From: Chimonanthus salicifolius
Lineage: Eukaryota > Streptophyta > Magnoliopsida > Laurales > Calycanthaceae
Direction: 5' to 3'
DNA: 64,000 nt
Assembly: GCA_013350335.1 (NCBI GenBank)
Contig: CM023540.1
Coordinates: 48,033,222 to 48,097,221 of the forward strand
Under the pieces are notes generated by a model, which saw only the letters and a program-made list of their open reading frames with translations, was not told where the DNA came from and ran no database searches. A program made the translations under genes and the position numbers. The number at the start of each line of letters is the position of its first letter. Position 1 is the stretch's first letter. Positions 11,701 through 25,400 of the stretch are shown piece after piece.

Positions 11701-14700
11701 AAAGGAGGAGAGAAGCTGAGGCGCGAAAGTACCCAGTCTAATCTGAAAAGGGTGATACTCCAATTGTCGAAGTGAAGAGATGATGAGTCGACTGGAGATG
11801 TGTCAATAGAGCGACGTTGGGATCCCAAGAATCAGGGATGATCTGCAAGTCAAGATCCTCGAACTCCATCTGCAAAGCCCAATGAGAGGATGTGGAGCCC
11901 AAGAGAAAATGAACATCGTCGTGATCTGCGCCATCGAGGTAGTGAAGACCCATGAAAGACATGCATCTGCTGAAGTCAGTCCCAAGTATGCCAAAGAGAA
12001 GCGGCTATAGCTCCTGATATGAAATAAGGATGGAGGCCCATCTGAGGACTGAAATACTAGTAGATAAGGGTCTGGTGGCCTGAACGTCAAAGTCTGTTAC
12101 CTGGAAGACAAATCTAGAAAACAACCCATGAGGTCTGTGCAAAAAAAGGATTAGTATAAAAGTAAAAGGAGTAAGGTAAGAGAGTACCCGGGTCCGAGGC
12201 CAACGAAGAGACACCGTTGGGAGAGGAGAGAGAAAGAGGGGGGGGGGGGGGAGATCAGAAGGAGCAAGAGGTGGAAGCAAATGCTCTGGAGGAGATCGGG
12301 AAATGGTCGCAAAGTGATCTTTGACTGCCGTTCTAATGCCAATCTTGTCCACAATTCACTGATCATCCACTACTATTGATCTGATAGTATTGGTGGCTTT
12401 CTGGGCATTACCACATTTATGGAAGAACTTCGTATTTTTGTCCATATCTTTCAACCATAATGCTCTTGATCTCTGTCGCCACTCCACCTCCACTTCTTCC
12501 AATCTTAGGCACTCTCAGAGAGTGGACTTACTACTACTCCTAGCTTCAAGTCCCCCCTCTCCAAGGTCTCTTTCCTCTTCTAACCTATTCTGCCCTTCCA
12601 ACTCTCTAATGGTTGCTCCATTTCTCTCCTTCACTAGTCCCCCTACAGATTTTACCCATTTTTTATGTTATTTAAGGAGGATGAGCTTCTTGGATAGTAC
12701 ATAACCACCCCATCCTTGAATCTCAAAGCTGCCCCACCATTCCTTCACCATCCCCACAAAGTTCGGGTCCTCCAACCACATATTACTGAAACGAAATGGC
12801 TTGGGGCCCCAATCTATCTCCTCGGTGTCTAACAACACCGGACAATGATCCGAGATAGGGCTAAATAGGTTCACCTGGTTGACATTGGGAAAGAGGAGAT
12901 CCCAATTTGAAGAAGTGAGAAACCTGTCAAGCCTGTTCATGGCACCCCTTCCTTGCCCATTACCCCTAGTGAATCGGCCTCCTATGAGTTGATAGTCTGT
13001 CAGCTCATTTCTTGTAATGAAGTAAGTAAAATTCTCCCTACCTCTGGTTGTTGTGGGACTCACTTCAGGATACGTAAGGTGTTGTGGGACCCACTTTGGG
13101 ACAAAGTTGACCCTGAATCATCCTGTTTTGGAAAGACGTTTGATTGGTTGTATGATTGATTGTAGATAATCATTTCCTTTATTCTTTTCCTTTTTAAGCC
13201 ACCAAGGTTGGCTCTCATTTTGTTATTTATACATGTACCTCTTTTAGAATACACACAATCAATATACAAGAGAAAGAAACTTCTTCTATATTCTCCTTAT
13301 TTTCTTCTTCCCATTCTATTATTCTACATTGGTATAACTGTGTTCCCCCTTTCCTTTCCGATGGAAATCTAATAATATTGTAGTCCCCACTCAAGCACCA
13401 AGCTGCAGGACTCCAGCTGTGTATCATATCCAACTTGAACAAAAAACTCTCGGTCCCGTTCCGCGTTGGGACCATAGATATTGGTGAACAAGCCTCCCTG
13501 CCCTCGCTGATCACTGAAATAGATCTGCTGTCACACCGTCTTGAAGAGACCTTGAAGACGGATGGGTTCCATATAGTGATCAGCCACCCCCCCACCTCCC
13601 CCTCCCCCCTCCCTCTCTCTCTCCTCCCTCTCTACTACTCTTCCGAAGATTTGCTAAACCAACCAGCCTCCTGAGTACCCCATATCTCCCTAATAATGGA
13701 GGAAGATATCTCATTCTCTTTTTGTTTCCTGGAGGAACAACACGTCGATCCTGTTTTTTTTATGAGGCGATGAATTGCTACTCCTTGCTTGTCACGAAGA
13801 CCTAACCCCCTCACATTCCAAGTGAGAACCTTCATTGAGAAACATGCTTGTCCTCACTGTTCTTTCCTTGTCTTCTTGATCTTCTGCTTTAGACTTTGAA
13901 GACTGGTTTCTTTTGAAAATTAAGGGAAGAGTTTCTGCCCAAGAGCATGACAATGCTTCTTTTTCGCCGGGAGGAGCGCGAAGAAATGGAAATAGATCGA
14001 TACCTGTCTTCAAATAAACTGAGCTCGTTCTGTGCCTGAGTTGCATTTTCGAAATTGGTTCCCGAGTCTCAGCCAATTTTGAGAATCTCTAAGCCATCCA
14101 TCTCTGAGTATCCCTTTTTTTTAGCCTCTGCAATTCATTTTTTTCAACTGATTTTTTGTGCAGGATTCCATCTTCTTTTTCCTTTTTTTTCCCTGGAAGA
14201 GACAGAGGAGAGATTCTCCATTTTCATCCTCGAACCAGTTCTCCACTCTTCTTTCCTGCTCCCTACCTTCTAAAGTCTTCTCCGAGATTGCTGCAGTAGT
14301 GGAAGTGCCTTCTCCAGAATCGCTAGTATACACCTTGTCTTCGTGAGCAAATGGAATGACTTATTATTTGTGGTGGGCTGCAGGCCCTAACTTAAAATCT
14401 GGGCTGAGCCAAGGGGGACGGACTTTGGCTCACCTCATTGGGACAGATCAGAGCCAGCCTTTGGCTTGCCTAAGTGAAAGAAGGCCTGGAGGGGCTCAGG
14501 GCTTGATTCCAATGCCTGACTCGAAGCCCAACCCGATAAAAGTGCTTGAGTTACTTTATGCGCACTCTCTAAACGTGCCAGCCTCCTCTCTTTTATCTCT
14601 TAACTTTCCTTGGGTTCTTCCCCCAACTGGGCTGCTCAAGCTTAATTTTGATGGTAGTTGTAAGCGTGAGATTGGTTGTGCCGGTTATGGAGGAGTGATT

Positions 14701-16366
14701 TCTAATGACTTAGGATTGTTGTGACTTTTTTTTTCTTGGTCCTCTCCCTAATGGTTCAGTTATTGGGGCAGAATTGTTTGCTCTGTGGAGAGGTATTCTG
14801 GAACTAGACAAGTTAGGGGTTCGAGGGAGTTTGGTGGAAGGTGATTCTATGGTGGTGCTGGATTGGGTGAAGAGTCCCCGGATTTTACTTGACAAAGTTG
14901 AGAGGATCCGCCATTCTATTGCTCTTTTTGATTTTCAGATTTCCTGGGTTCCTCGTTCAACTAACTCAGCTGTTGATGTCTTGGCTAGGTAGGGGTTTTC
15001 TTGGGATACAGAGAATGCTGATTCTGTTATGTAATTAGGGGGTTTGGTTCTTTTGTTTTGGTTTTTTGTATTCCCTATTTTGTTGTGCTCCCTTTTTTTC
15101 TATTAATGAAGTTACCTTTCAAAAAAAAAAAAAAAAACTTTCGAATGTAGGAATCCCATTGACTGGACGATTCCTCTTTAAGCAGCAACCTTCTCCCATT
15201 CGTCTTCCTCTGCCACCTTCCTGCTACACCATTGCACGATGCAGCCTTCTCGATCCCTGTACAATTGCATGCTGGACACATGTCCTCTCTCTCCTCAGGA
15301 CGTGTTTTGATTGCAACGGTCGAAAATGCTTTTCCGATTGCACCAGCGGAAAAGGAAAAGTGCTCCAGTGCAGGCTCCGTTTGAGAATTCTGCTGAGATT
15401 GGGGCACTGGGTGTTCTGCCGACTCCACTAGGGAAACCTGGTGTGATTTTCCATTGAGATTAAGCTTCACGGTCAGAGGAAGATGCTTCGCAACCCCAAT
15501 TTCGAGTAGAAAATTGAGGGCAGAGCAATCTACTCTACTAATATTCCTACGATCCACTTCTAGGACCCTTCGAAGTCTTCCTCCGAAGGCTCTCATCACC
15601 TCTTCTGTCCAACCTCAACATTGAACCCAAGTTCTCCTGGTATGAAGTTAGGAGCCCACCTTCCGATGATTCAGAGTTGCCCCAATTCTACTGATTCTCC
15701 CAACAAGGATGCTACTTTTGCTTCTTATTTTAGGCTCACCAGAAAAAAGGTATCCCCTATTTGGCTGGTTGAAGGTTTGAAAAACCTTTTCGGATCAGAA
15801 GATGATAAATTGCATCCTGAGATGAGTAATCGATCGGTGCGACGACAACAGCCTTGGACAGCTATCTCTTAAGCTCCTCTTGTTCTTGGGGTGGAATCAT
15901 GAGGTCAATTTCTGGGAGTTCCCTTGCTGATAGGGTTCTGTCAACAACAACAGATGTTCTTGCTTGTCCAGAGTGATTCTTTCCCGATGTAGCTACCACC
16001 TTAGCCGACCTTCGGCCTCCTAGTTTAGGTTTTCGTCCCTCCAGTATGTGACCATTCAGTTCTAGCCTTTTCAACTGACGCTCCATTGTTTATCATTATG
16101 AATGCAAATGTGTGGCCTGCAGCATCATTCTTCTTCGGAATGAAAGTATCATGTACTGTGCCCCATCGATTGAAAAGACCATGAAGCCCACTGTTAGAGA
16201 AAGACTGGTAGATTCCCCACGAACAACATGATTGAAGAACTCTCCCTGCTGCGCCGGTACCTCATTCCCCTTGGTTGTTGCCACCCCTCCTCGTCCATTG
16301 TCTCCCTTCTCCCCTCCTTGTTCCCTCAATGACCATCAGAATTCTAGTTGGTTCGCTCTCTTCCTT

Positions 16367-16409
<43 letters not shown>

Positions 16410-19400
16410 TTTTGTAATTCTCGCTCACTTGCTCTCTTTTCTCTCTCCAAAAAGTCTGGTAGTCTTTTTTTTTTTTAGCGGTAACTAAAACCATTCATTG
16501 AGGAGAAAAGAGAACAAATACAAAAATATTCAGGTCTAAAAGAATAAGACCAAGAAAAAGAACTAGAGAAAGAGAAAACAAACAAGAACTGAAAAAGAAA
16601 TAAAAGTACAAAAATCATGTGATCTTCCAACTTAGAGGAAGAAAATGCCAAAGAGGGAGTCAGTGACACCGATCTTGGCAAAGTAGTCTGTCACGCCATT
16701 CGCTGTTTGACCAATCTGAGCAAAGGACACGCCCATTCCTGAAGTCAACTCCCTTACTGTAATGATCAATCTCCAAGGAGGACGCTTTTGTCCCTTTGCC
16801 CATTTAATTGCGTTTGCCAAATCCCCCTCAATGATGAGCTTTCCTTGACCATACGATTTCCAGATGGTCAAAGCTCTCCTAATGCTAAGGATTTTCGTCT
16901 CATTTGAGTCTCTAACTCCCACCGACTCATTGAAAACAATGGAAGTAATCCCCTCACGATTCCTAAGCACTCCCTTTATTCCTGTTGGCCCTGGCTTCCC
17001 TTTCGCTGTTCTGTCGATGTTGAACTTTATGATGTTTTGTTCTGGGTTTTTCCATCTTTCCTTGGGTCGCACTTTCCTCCTATATCCATTCATACACCCA
17101 TCCCAGGATGAAAGGAGGTTCGTGGGTTTTAAACCACTAAACTCCTTACTAGATAGAAGCCATATGCATAGTCTCCATTTAGCTTTTAGAAAAAGCTCAT
17201 CCACATCCATTGACTTTCCTTCAAAAATCAGGGAATTTCATTCCTTCCAAATGGTCCAAAGAATAGCTGCAGGAATCGTGTTCCAAGCAAGTTTGTATCT
17301 GGGGGTAAGCCTAGCGAGAAACCATGACTCCAGTGACCCCTTACATGTACGATCTATCACCCAGGGTACGTCTAATAGATTGGCCAAGTTTGTCCATAGT
17401 CTCCTAGCTGTTGGGCATCCAATGAAGAGGTGATCAGCATCCTCCTCCTCTGTCTCATAAAAAGGGCACTTGAGATCCGCCTCTATGCTAATCAAACCTC
17501 TTCTATTAAGTTCCATCCTCGTTAACACTCTCTCCTTTAAAACACACCACACGGAGATTTGAACTCTAGGAGGAGCAGTTCCTTTCCAAGCCAAATTGCT
17601 TTAAGATTTTGTATAGGATTGTTGTAGTAGGACCAAGTCTACCAAAGTTTTGACCGAGAGCTTACCAGAGGGATCCCCAGTCCATAACGATTCATCCTCT
17701 TCGCTGGGTGAGATGGGGCATTCCCCCAATTGGCGTAGGAGATCAAGTCTACTACCTTCTTCAAAGGAGCGCAAAACCCTCCTAAAGTCTACTTGTCAAA
17801 TCACTTGGTTACCATCTAACTTATAGTTCTCCTGTAACAACACATTCTTGTTCCTAGCAACTCGGAATAATCTTGGGTAGACTTCCCGCAGTGGCCTATC
17901 TCCTAACCATAGGTCTTTCCAATAAAGTGTGCGGTCCCCTTTTCTAACCAAAAGTCTAGTTCTATTCCTAAAAAATTCTCCTGCCTCATCTCCTCCTTGT
18001 CCCAATCTCCACCAAGACTTAATCGTTGAAGAACCTTTTTTTTTCCACATTATCACTTAGGAACCAAGCCGCTAGTCTCCTCCGGCTCATACCTTACTTT
18101 CAAAATTCTGATCCTCAATGCATCATGTTCTCTCCCAAATCTCCATTCCCACTTGCACAAGAGACTTGGTTCCTTACCTTCAAAGGGATCACTCCTAGTC
18201 CTCCCTTGGCTTTTGGTTTGGTTGTCTCCAACCATGCCACCAAAGGAACTTTTTTTTTCGTATCATTATCTCCCCACAGAATCTTTCTAAAAAGTTGCTC
18301 AATTTTATTTGCTAGCTCGTTTGGCATTTCAAAGAGAGTGAGATAATAGATAGGTAGATTCAACAGAACGGATTTAATGAGGGTCACTCGTCCACCAAGA
18401 GAGAGATATTTTCTTCCCCACCCAGCCAATCGTTTTTCCACTTTTTCTATTACCGGGGACCAAAATTTTTTGTGTCTGGGGTTCCCACCCACCGGTTAAC
18501 CCAGGTAGATGAAGGACAGAGTCCCAACACCGCAACCCATTCCTTCTGTAAAGTCTGTGAGTGTATCCTCTTCCATATCGATTCCTATGATATTACTTTT
18601 TCCAAGGTTGATTCTTAGGCCTGATACTAACTCAAAACATCTTAGAATAGCTTTGTAATCCAGTAATTCTTGACGATCAGGTCCACATAAGAACAAAGTA
18701 TCATCCGCAAATTGTAGATGAGTATATATTGGACCCTCTGGCGATGTCTTGAAACCTTTTACCACTCCCAACTCTAGCTTTTTCCACTAATTTGTTTAAA
18801 GTTTTCCCAACTAGGGTGAAATTGAAAGGAGAGGGTGGGTCTCCTTGCCTTAAACCTCTATTAGCTTGTATTGGTGTTGTCGGGGAACTGTTTACCAAGA
18901 TTGAATATAATGTTTCCTCAATACATCCTTTCATCCAACGGCACCAAAGATTTCCAAAACCCATCCCAGCAAAAAGGTAACCCACGAAAGACCAGTCCAC
19001 GCAATCGTAAGCCTTTTCCATATCAATTTTGAAAAGGATTCCCAGCTTCTTCTCTTTGCGTCTCATGTGAACTAGTTCGTTTGCAATTAAAACTCCATCC
19101 AAAATTTGTCTATCCTCCACGAACGCCCCTTGAGATTCACCTATAATATCTAGGAGAACTTTCTTCAACCTTTCGGCTAGAACCTTTGCTAGGAGCTTGT
19201 AGACACTCCCAAGAAGACTAATTGGCTGGTAATGAGATGGTTCTGCCGGGCCCTCCCTCTTCGGAATTAGGGTAATAAGGCATTCTTCAAATTCTTAATA
19301 ATAATTCATTGTGATAAAACTCCTTGAACACCCTAAGAAAATCTGGACCGATGGTATCCCAACATGATTTGAAGAAGTTAAAATTAAAACCGTTAGGTCT

Positions 19401-22400
19401 AGGAGCCCTATCCCCATCCAAGTTGTTTAAAGCTTCCTTGATCTCTTCTGTAGAGAACTCAGTTTCCAACCAAGCTGCATTTTCACTACAGGACAATGAG
19501 GCGGAAAGAAGCTTAGAAAAAAGAGATCTAGGATCTTGAGGCCTAAAGTCAAGTAGAGCTCCGATTGGGGGAAGTGGCAAAAACATATTTTGTGGGATGG
19601 GGGAAAGGGCCACACCTAAGACTGGTCGACAATAGTAAGAAAGAAAGGGAGAGTTTAGGAGCGAAAGTACTCGATCAGAAGAGGAGAGATCCTTTCCCAT
19701 GATACATGGGCAAAATGCTTGCCAAGAGTACCACAGAATGATCATTTAAAATAAAAAAAAAAAAAATTAAAAAAACATTTCCACAAAATGGTAGGGTACT
19801 GGGTTTTTGCCCAACAATACTGTGGATACAAATTTTTTGTGGTCCTTGAGTTTTTAACTTTTACAGAAAATTGAGTGGGTATAATGGTTCCAAGAGTATC
19901 AACAATGTTCTTGAGAGATTGGTCCAATGCCCCTTTTACAAGCGATGATCTTGAGCACAAAATAACAACTTCAGAGTTATAGGAGTTAACTAGTGGTGGC
20001 ACTGTGCATGAGTAATTGGATAAAAATGGAGCTTTCTCTGACATCCTAGTACTTGTTCCACTTGTACAGATCTGATGTGGAGTGTTCTAATGAGGTGGTA
20101 ACCTAAACAACACTAAATTGGATCCTATAGTAGTGTCAAAAAACTTGTTCCGCTTGAAGGAATCCAAGCATAAGGTCTCAAGGAGGCGAAGACCTCAAAC
20201 AGTATCAAGAGATTAAGTGCCACTAGGATATGGTCAGCAGTTGGCCTGCTCCATTTTGCCTTTTCCATTGTACATTTTTTGTTATTTTTAGTTGGTGGGA
20301 ACCATCAATCCCTGTTCAAGATGGATCTATCAATCCAACTGTTCATGTTGCCAACAAATCTAACTATTGGATGGCATGAACCTTCTATTATGACATTTTT
20401 TTTTCACATCCACAACATTCAGTGTTTTACACAATGATACATCAGGGTACCTTGTTGTAATGTTGGTAGTGGAAACATAAAGGATCAGAGTAACTATTTG
20501 AAGGATCTCACCCCATCCATAGTTCCAAGTCCATGGCTAGGATGATGTCGCATGGATAAGGACTTGTATGACTGATAACTAAAATGCATCACCAACTACT
20601 ATTCATTTGGCTGGCAAATACAACTTCCAATTATGCTATTTTTTACTCTGGTTCTAATACATGGTGTAAAATTTATGATCTTCCCTATTCAATCTCTAGT
20701 TTCCCATTTTATTTTTAATTATTTCCTTTTATATAAGCTTCCATTATTCACGTTTATATTAGTTTTGTTTGGAAAATATTATTAAAACATCTACAATTGT
20801 TTGGTAGGCCAAGTGATTTTGATTTTGTTGTCTTTGTTCCAGTTGTGGGGCACGAACAGCAAGCGTGGATTGGTATGTAGTATGAAGCTTGCCTTTTTTT
20901 AAAGAGATAGGTGCATGCATATGTACTAATGATGTTCCTCTATGGTGCAGATGTATTTATGCATTTCCAATTTTAAATGCATATCTAATGTGCAAATATA
21001 GGTTTCCTTATTTTATGAGGCTTCATTCCATATTCTGTTCAATCCAATGCACCAGCAGATATCCACTATTCACACCACAGATAGGCATTTCAATTTCATG
21101 TCCTCAACATCCAAATTATGGGTCTCAATTGTGGATATCACTGCCCAAATTCTTAAAAGCCTCTTGTAGATGTCAGAAGGATTTGAGAAGATTCAAGAAG
21201 AGAGATCACTCCAATCAAACAAGGGAAGAAGAGGAGAGATGATAGGAAGATGTGAAATGGAGAATTGTCTCTGAGTATTAATTCATGTGTCTACAGAAAG
21301 GCTTTTATTCGTTAAATAAAGAATAGTTTGACTAAAATAGTCACCCCTCAATCCTCAATTAGCTCCCACGTTCTCTCAATAAAAATAACATAAACATATT
21401 TTCTTTAATTCTCTCAATTGTAGTACTCCATCTCATAGAAGATGGTCCATTATCCTCACAATGAGGTACTTCGTACCTGGATGCTTTTACTTTTGTTTGG
21501 TATAAGTCTCTTATACCTGGATGCTTGTATTTTCCTTTTATCAGTAATCTATTCCCCTTTTGTTGTGATTGCCCCAAAAGAAAAACCAAGGAAGATGGGG
21601 GCTCAGGGGTAGTACCTTTGGGTATTATGAATCAAGCCTTGTTGTGCAAATGGTGTTGGAGATTCGGCAGGGAAAGGGGATCCCTTTTGATGAAGGTGTT
21701 GGTAGCAAGATACATGATTGTTGATGGTGGAGGTTGGTGGATGGGGATAAGGTAGCAAAGGAAGGATCTGTGGTGGTTAAAGCGAGGTGCAGAATTGGTG
21801 AGGGTAGGGGCTTGACTGATAGTTTAGAGACAGGTTAATATTACTTGTTGGAAGGGGAGATAGAACTCTTTGTTGAGAGGATTTGTGGATTGGAGATAGA
21901 CCCTTAAAATCTGTTTATCCTAGATTATTTAGGATTGCTAGAGACAGGAAGGCAAGAGTTCAAGATTGTTATTGGATAGAAGATGGGATTGTCAGATGGG
22001 AGTTGGGGTTCAATAGAAATCCTAGGGTATTGGAGCAAAGGAGTTTCAAAAAACTATTGGCATTGTTAGGGGACATACCTTCTTTTTGTAGGGAGGATGA
22101 ATACATATGGACAGGGATTCTTTGAGATATTTACAGTTAACTTGGGGTCAATTTAGCTCTCAAGAGGGGTAATGGAACTCCCAAAAAAGGGTTTTTCTTT
22201 TATTCTTTAAAGGGAAATTTTTTTACTAGGGTGGTACTGCACCAAAGGGGTCTTTTGGACATGGATAATAATCTTTCTTGTGTTTTATCTTTTATGTGAT
22301 AACGTAGAGGAAAACGTCAATCATTTGTTTGTCATTTGCCGAGTGGCGGTGGAACTATGGTCTAGATTTGCGGAAGTGATGGGGATTGCATGGGTTTTTG

Positions 22401-25400
22401 GTTACTCGTGCATTTGTCTTAGACATTTGGTATATTAGGAATCAGGGGTCTAGGAGGAAACTAGCTTGATACTATTCCGACTGCAATCCTTTGGTCGTTG
22501 TGGAAGGAGAGAAACCTTAGGATATTCGAGAACAAACCAAGTGAGATTCAAAAGGTTTACAAAGTGTTAAATGGAGGTTATTTGCATGGTTGTCGATTAG
22601 TGAGGAATTCAAAGGTTTTTCGATGATTGATTTTTATAGGTTGTGGGAAAGGTGTTTGGGAAGGAGGCCTAGGACTAGGGATAGAATGGAAGGTTGCTCA
22701 CCTCTTCCTCTAGGTATTTTTAAATTCAATGTCGACGGGGCAGTCAAGGGTAAACCAGGACCGGTTTGTGTAGGTGGGGAGTTGCACAATCAGGACTGTA
22801 CTTCTCTATTATTTTCGGTTTCAGTGGGGGTGAGAGATTCGAATGAGGAAGAGCTCTTAGGAATTGAGAAAACCTTAGAGGTTTGGGCAGGTTTTGGCCA
22901 GGGAATACTAATACTGGAAGGAGACTCGACAAATGCAATTAAGTGGGCATCCGGAAGGAAGAGCCCACACAGTTAGATGGATTCAGGAGTTATGCTCCGC
23001 TATGGATGCTTCCTTGAGCAAGTCTGACGATTGGCGAATGGGGTGGCAGATTTCCTTGCCAAACTTATGGTGGATAGGGGTCATGATGTACTTTTTGTTT
23101 ATTGATTGTATTGGTTTTTTGTTGGGGTGGAATGATGTCTTTATACTTGTGTCTTTTATTTCTTGGGTATAAGTCTCTTATACCTGTTGTTTTTTTTACC
23201 TTTTATCTTCCTTTTAATTCATTAATTTTTTTTGCTACTGTTCAAAAAAATGGTGCACGCGTTTTACAAATTAAAGATTTTATTCCATTTAGGGGAATAA
23301 AATGCTTCAAAAAGAAGGGTGTCCAAGATGACATGCCAGAGATTAATTTCTTTATTCAAAGAAGAGGAAGCAAGAAAAGACTTAATCCTTCACTCAAATA
23401 GGTACAACCACAACCTCCACCACTTGCCTTTTTCATCTCCAAGTCTTGAAATACACAATGATCAAGAAAGAAACGGGGCATTTAAGATTTTGTGTAAGAC
23501 GACTGATAGATAAAAGATAAGATGATAAATTAGGAACAATAAGTGTTGAAGGTAGAGAAATGCTAGACGAGAGGAACAACACCTTAACCAAAAATACTAA
23601 AATTGTAGTAAATGGACTATTAACAGAATGAACATGCGCTAATTGTGAATGATCAAAAGAAGAATGTCACAAGAATTTTTACATGAAAGGGTTCAAAGTT
23701 GGAATTAAGATCAATTCATATGTACATTGAGATTCAACAAACCTTTTATACATCTGATTTTTTTTTTGTTTTGAAATGGTTACTGTATTAACAGAAAGAG
23801 AAGCACAAGAGGTGCTAATACAATAAAGCACAAGCAAAGCTAGAAAAAATAGAACACAACCATGAACCCAATACACCCTCAAAAAAAAAACAAAAATAGG
23901 AAACAAAACAGGGAGAACACAACACTAGTACCGAGACTTATGCAAGATCAATGCTCTCTTTCCAGGCTCACAGGATGTTGTTTGTAGAAATATTCATGAA
24001 TTCCTCGAGAGAAGAAGCCCAAGAGGCACACTTGGCAAACGCATGTTTGGAAACAATTTGAGCAGGTTCAACCAAATCCTTGAATATCCTATTATTACGT
24101 TCCTCCCCAGATGCTCCAAATAGTTGCAAAAAAGGCAAGGCGCCACAAAGAGGAACACTTAGGAGAAATTGAGGCAATGTCCCAAGCATAAGATAACTGA
24201 GTTAGTGAGTAAGGCATAACCACTGAACTCCAAATTGATCCAAAACCGAATTCCAAACAGTAGAAGAAAATGGGCAATGAATGAGGAGATGATTCGACTT
24301 TTTCGAGGCTTGGAGACAAAAAGGGCAAGCACTGACCAATAACTATTCCTCTTTTGCGCAAATTGTCTTGTGTAAGAATTTTCTCCAATCCAGCAATCTA
24401 GAGGAAGCTAATGGCCCGAGGCAGAGCTTTGGAATTGTCTTGTGTCCTATCATGCTATTTCTCCCTCTTATCACAGTTTCCTCACTATCCTTGACAACAC
24501 CAAGATTCCAAAAGAGGATTGATGCAGCTCTTTGTAATCCCTCTTGGAAAGCAGCAATGGAAGATGAGTTGGCAACACTTGAGAAAAATCGTACCTGGGA
24601 GATGGTTCCTCTCCCTGTTGGAAGACTCTAGTTGGTTGCAAATGGGTTTTTACTCTGAAGAACAATCCCGATGGTTCCATTTCCAGATACAAAGCTCGTT
24701 TGGTCACCAAAGGTTTCACACAGACTTAGGGAGTTGATTATCTAAAAACCTTCTCTCCTGTGGCCAAAATTACATCTATTTGAGTATTGATTTCTATTGC
24801 TACCACTCGTAACTGGCCTCTTCATCAATTGGATGTAAAAAATTCCTTTCTACATAGTGATCTATAGGAAGAGGTATACATGTTTCCACCTCTCGGGTTT
24901 GTGAAACAGGGGGAGCAACAATCTGTCCGCAAACTCAAGAAGGCTATATATGGCCTCAAAGCAATCTCCTTGGGCATGTTTGATAAATTCAGCCACGCTT
25001 TATTGCCGTATGTTTTTTCTCGGTGTCAGGCAGATCACTCCATATTTATCTATTGTGCCATCTCAGTTGTGATGATTCTTGTGGTTTATGTTGATGATAT
25101 TGTTCTCATTGGCAATGATAATACAACTATTTTTGAGTTCAAAGTTGCGCTCCTTTGCTATTAAAGATCTAGGGTCACTACGCTATTTTCTAGGGAATGA
25201 AGTAGTCCTTTTCTACGCTATTTGCTCAACGAAAGTATGCTCTATATCTATTGTAGGATGCCTGGTATTATGGATGCAAGCCTGTTAACACTCCTTTGAA
25301 TGTCAACACTAAGTTATCCTTTTCAGATGGGACTCTACTTGATAATTCTGTTTTTTATCAGCGATTAGTTGAGAAACTGATTATCTTACTATCACTCGGC

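Larger units (their letters stand above)
8522..16446 (-). mobile_element. LINE1: near full-length L1-clade LINE carrying nested inserts
   Basis: The 3' end on the minus strand is TTGTTACTGC plus an 11-nt A tail (T's at 8522-8532). The 5' end is the CT/GA microsatellite leader near 16.37-16.45 kb. It has ORF1 and ORF2 remnants in order. Flanking sequences CCAAAAGTCTAATGGTC (8505-8521) and CCAAAAAGTCTGGTAGTC (16447-16464) look like its target duplication. Without the nested LTR and LINE fragment it is about 6.8 kb. It lies antisense in rhomboid intron 4. Confidence 0.82.

Noticed and set aside
13060..13269. Minus-strand 69-codon ORF near the LINE1 endonuclease
   Set aside because: It lies within the solo LTR, which is non-coding.
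16232..16478. Open frames rich in SLSLSL or REREREK on both strands
   Set aside because: They are translations of the (CT)n microsatellite in the LINE1 leader.
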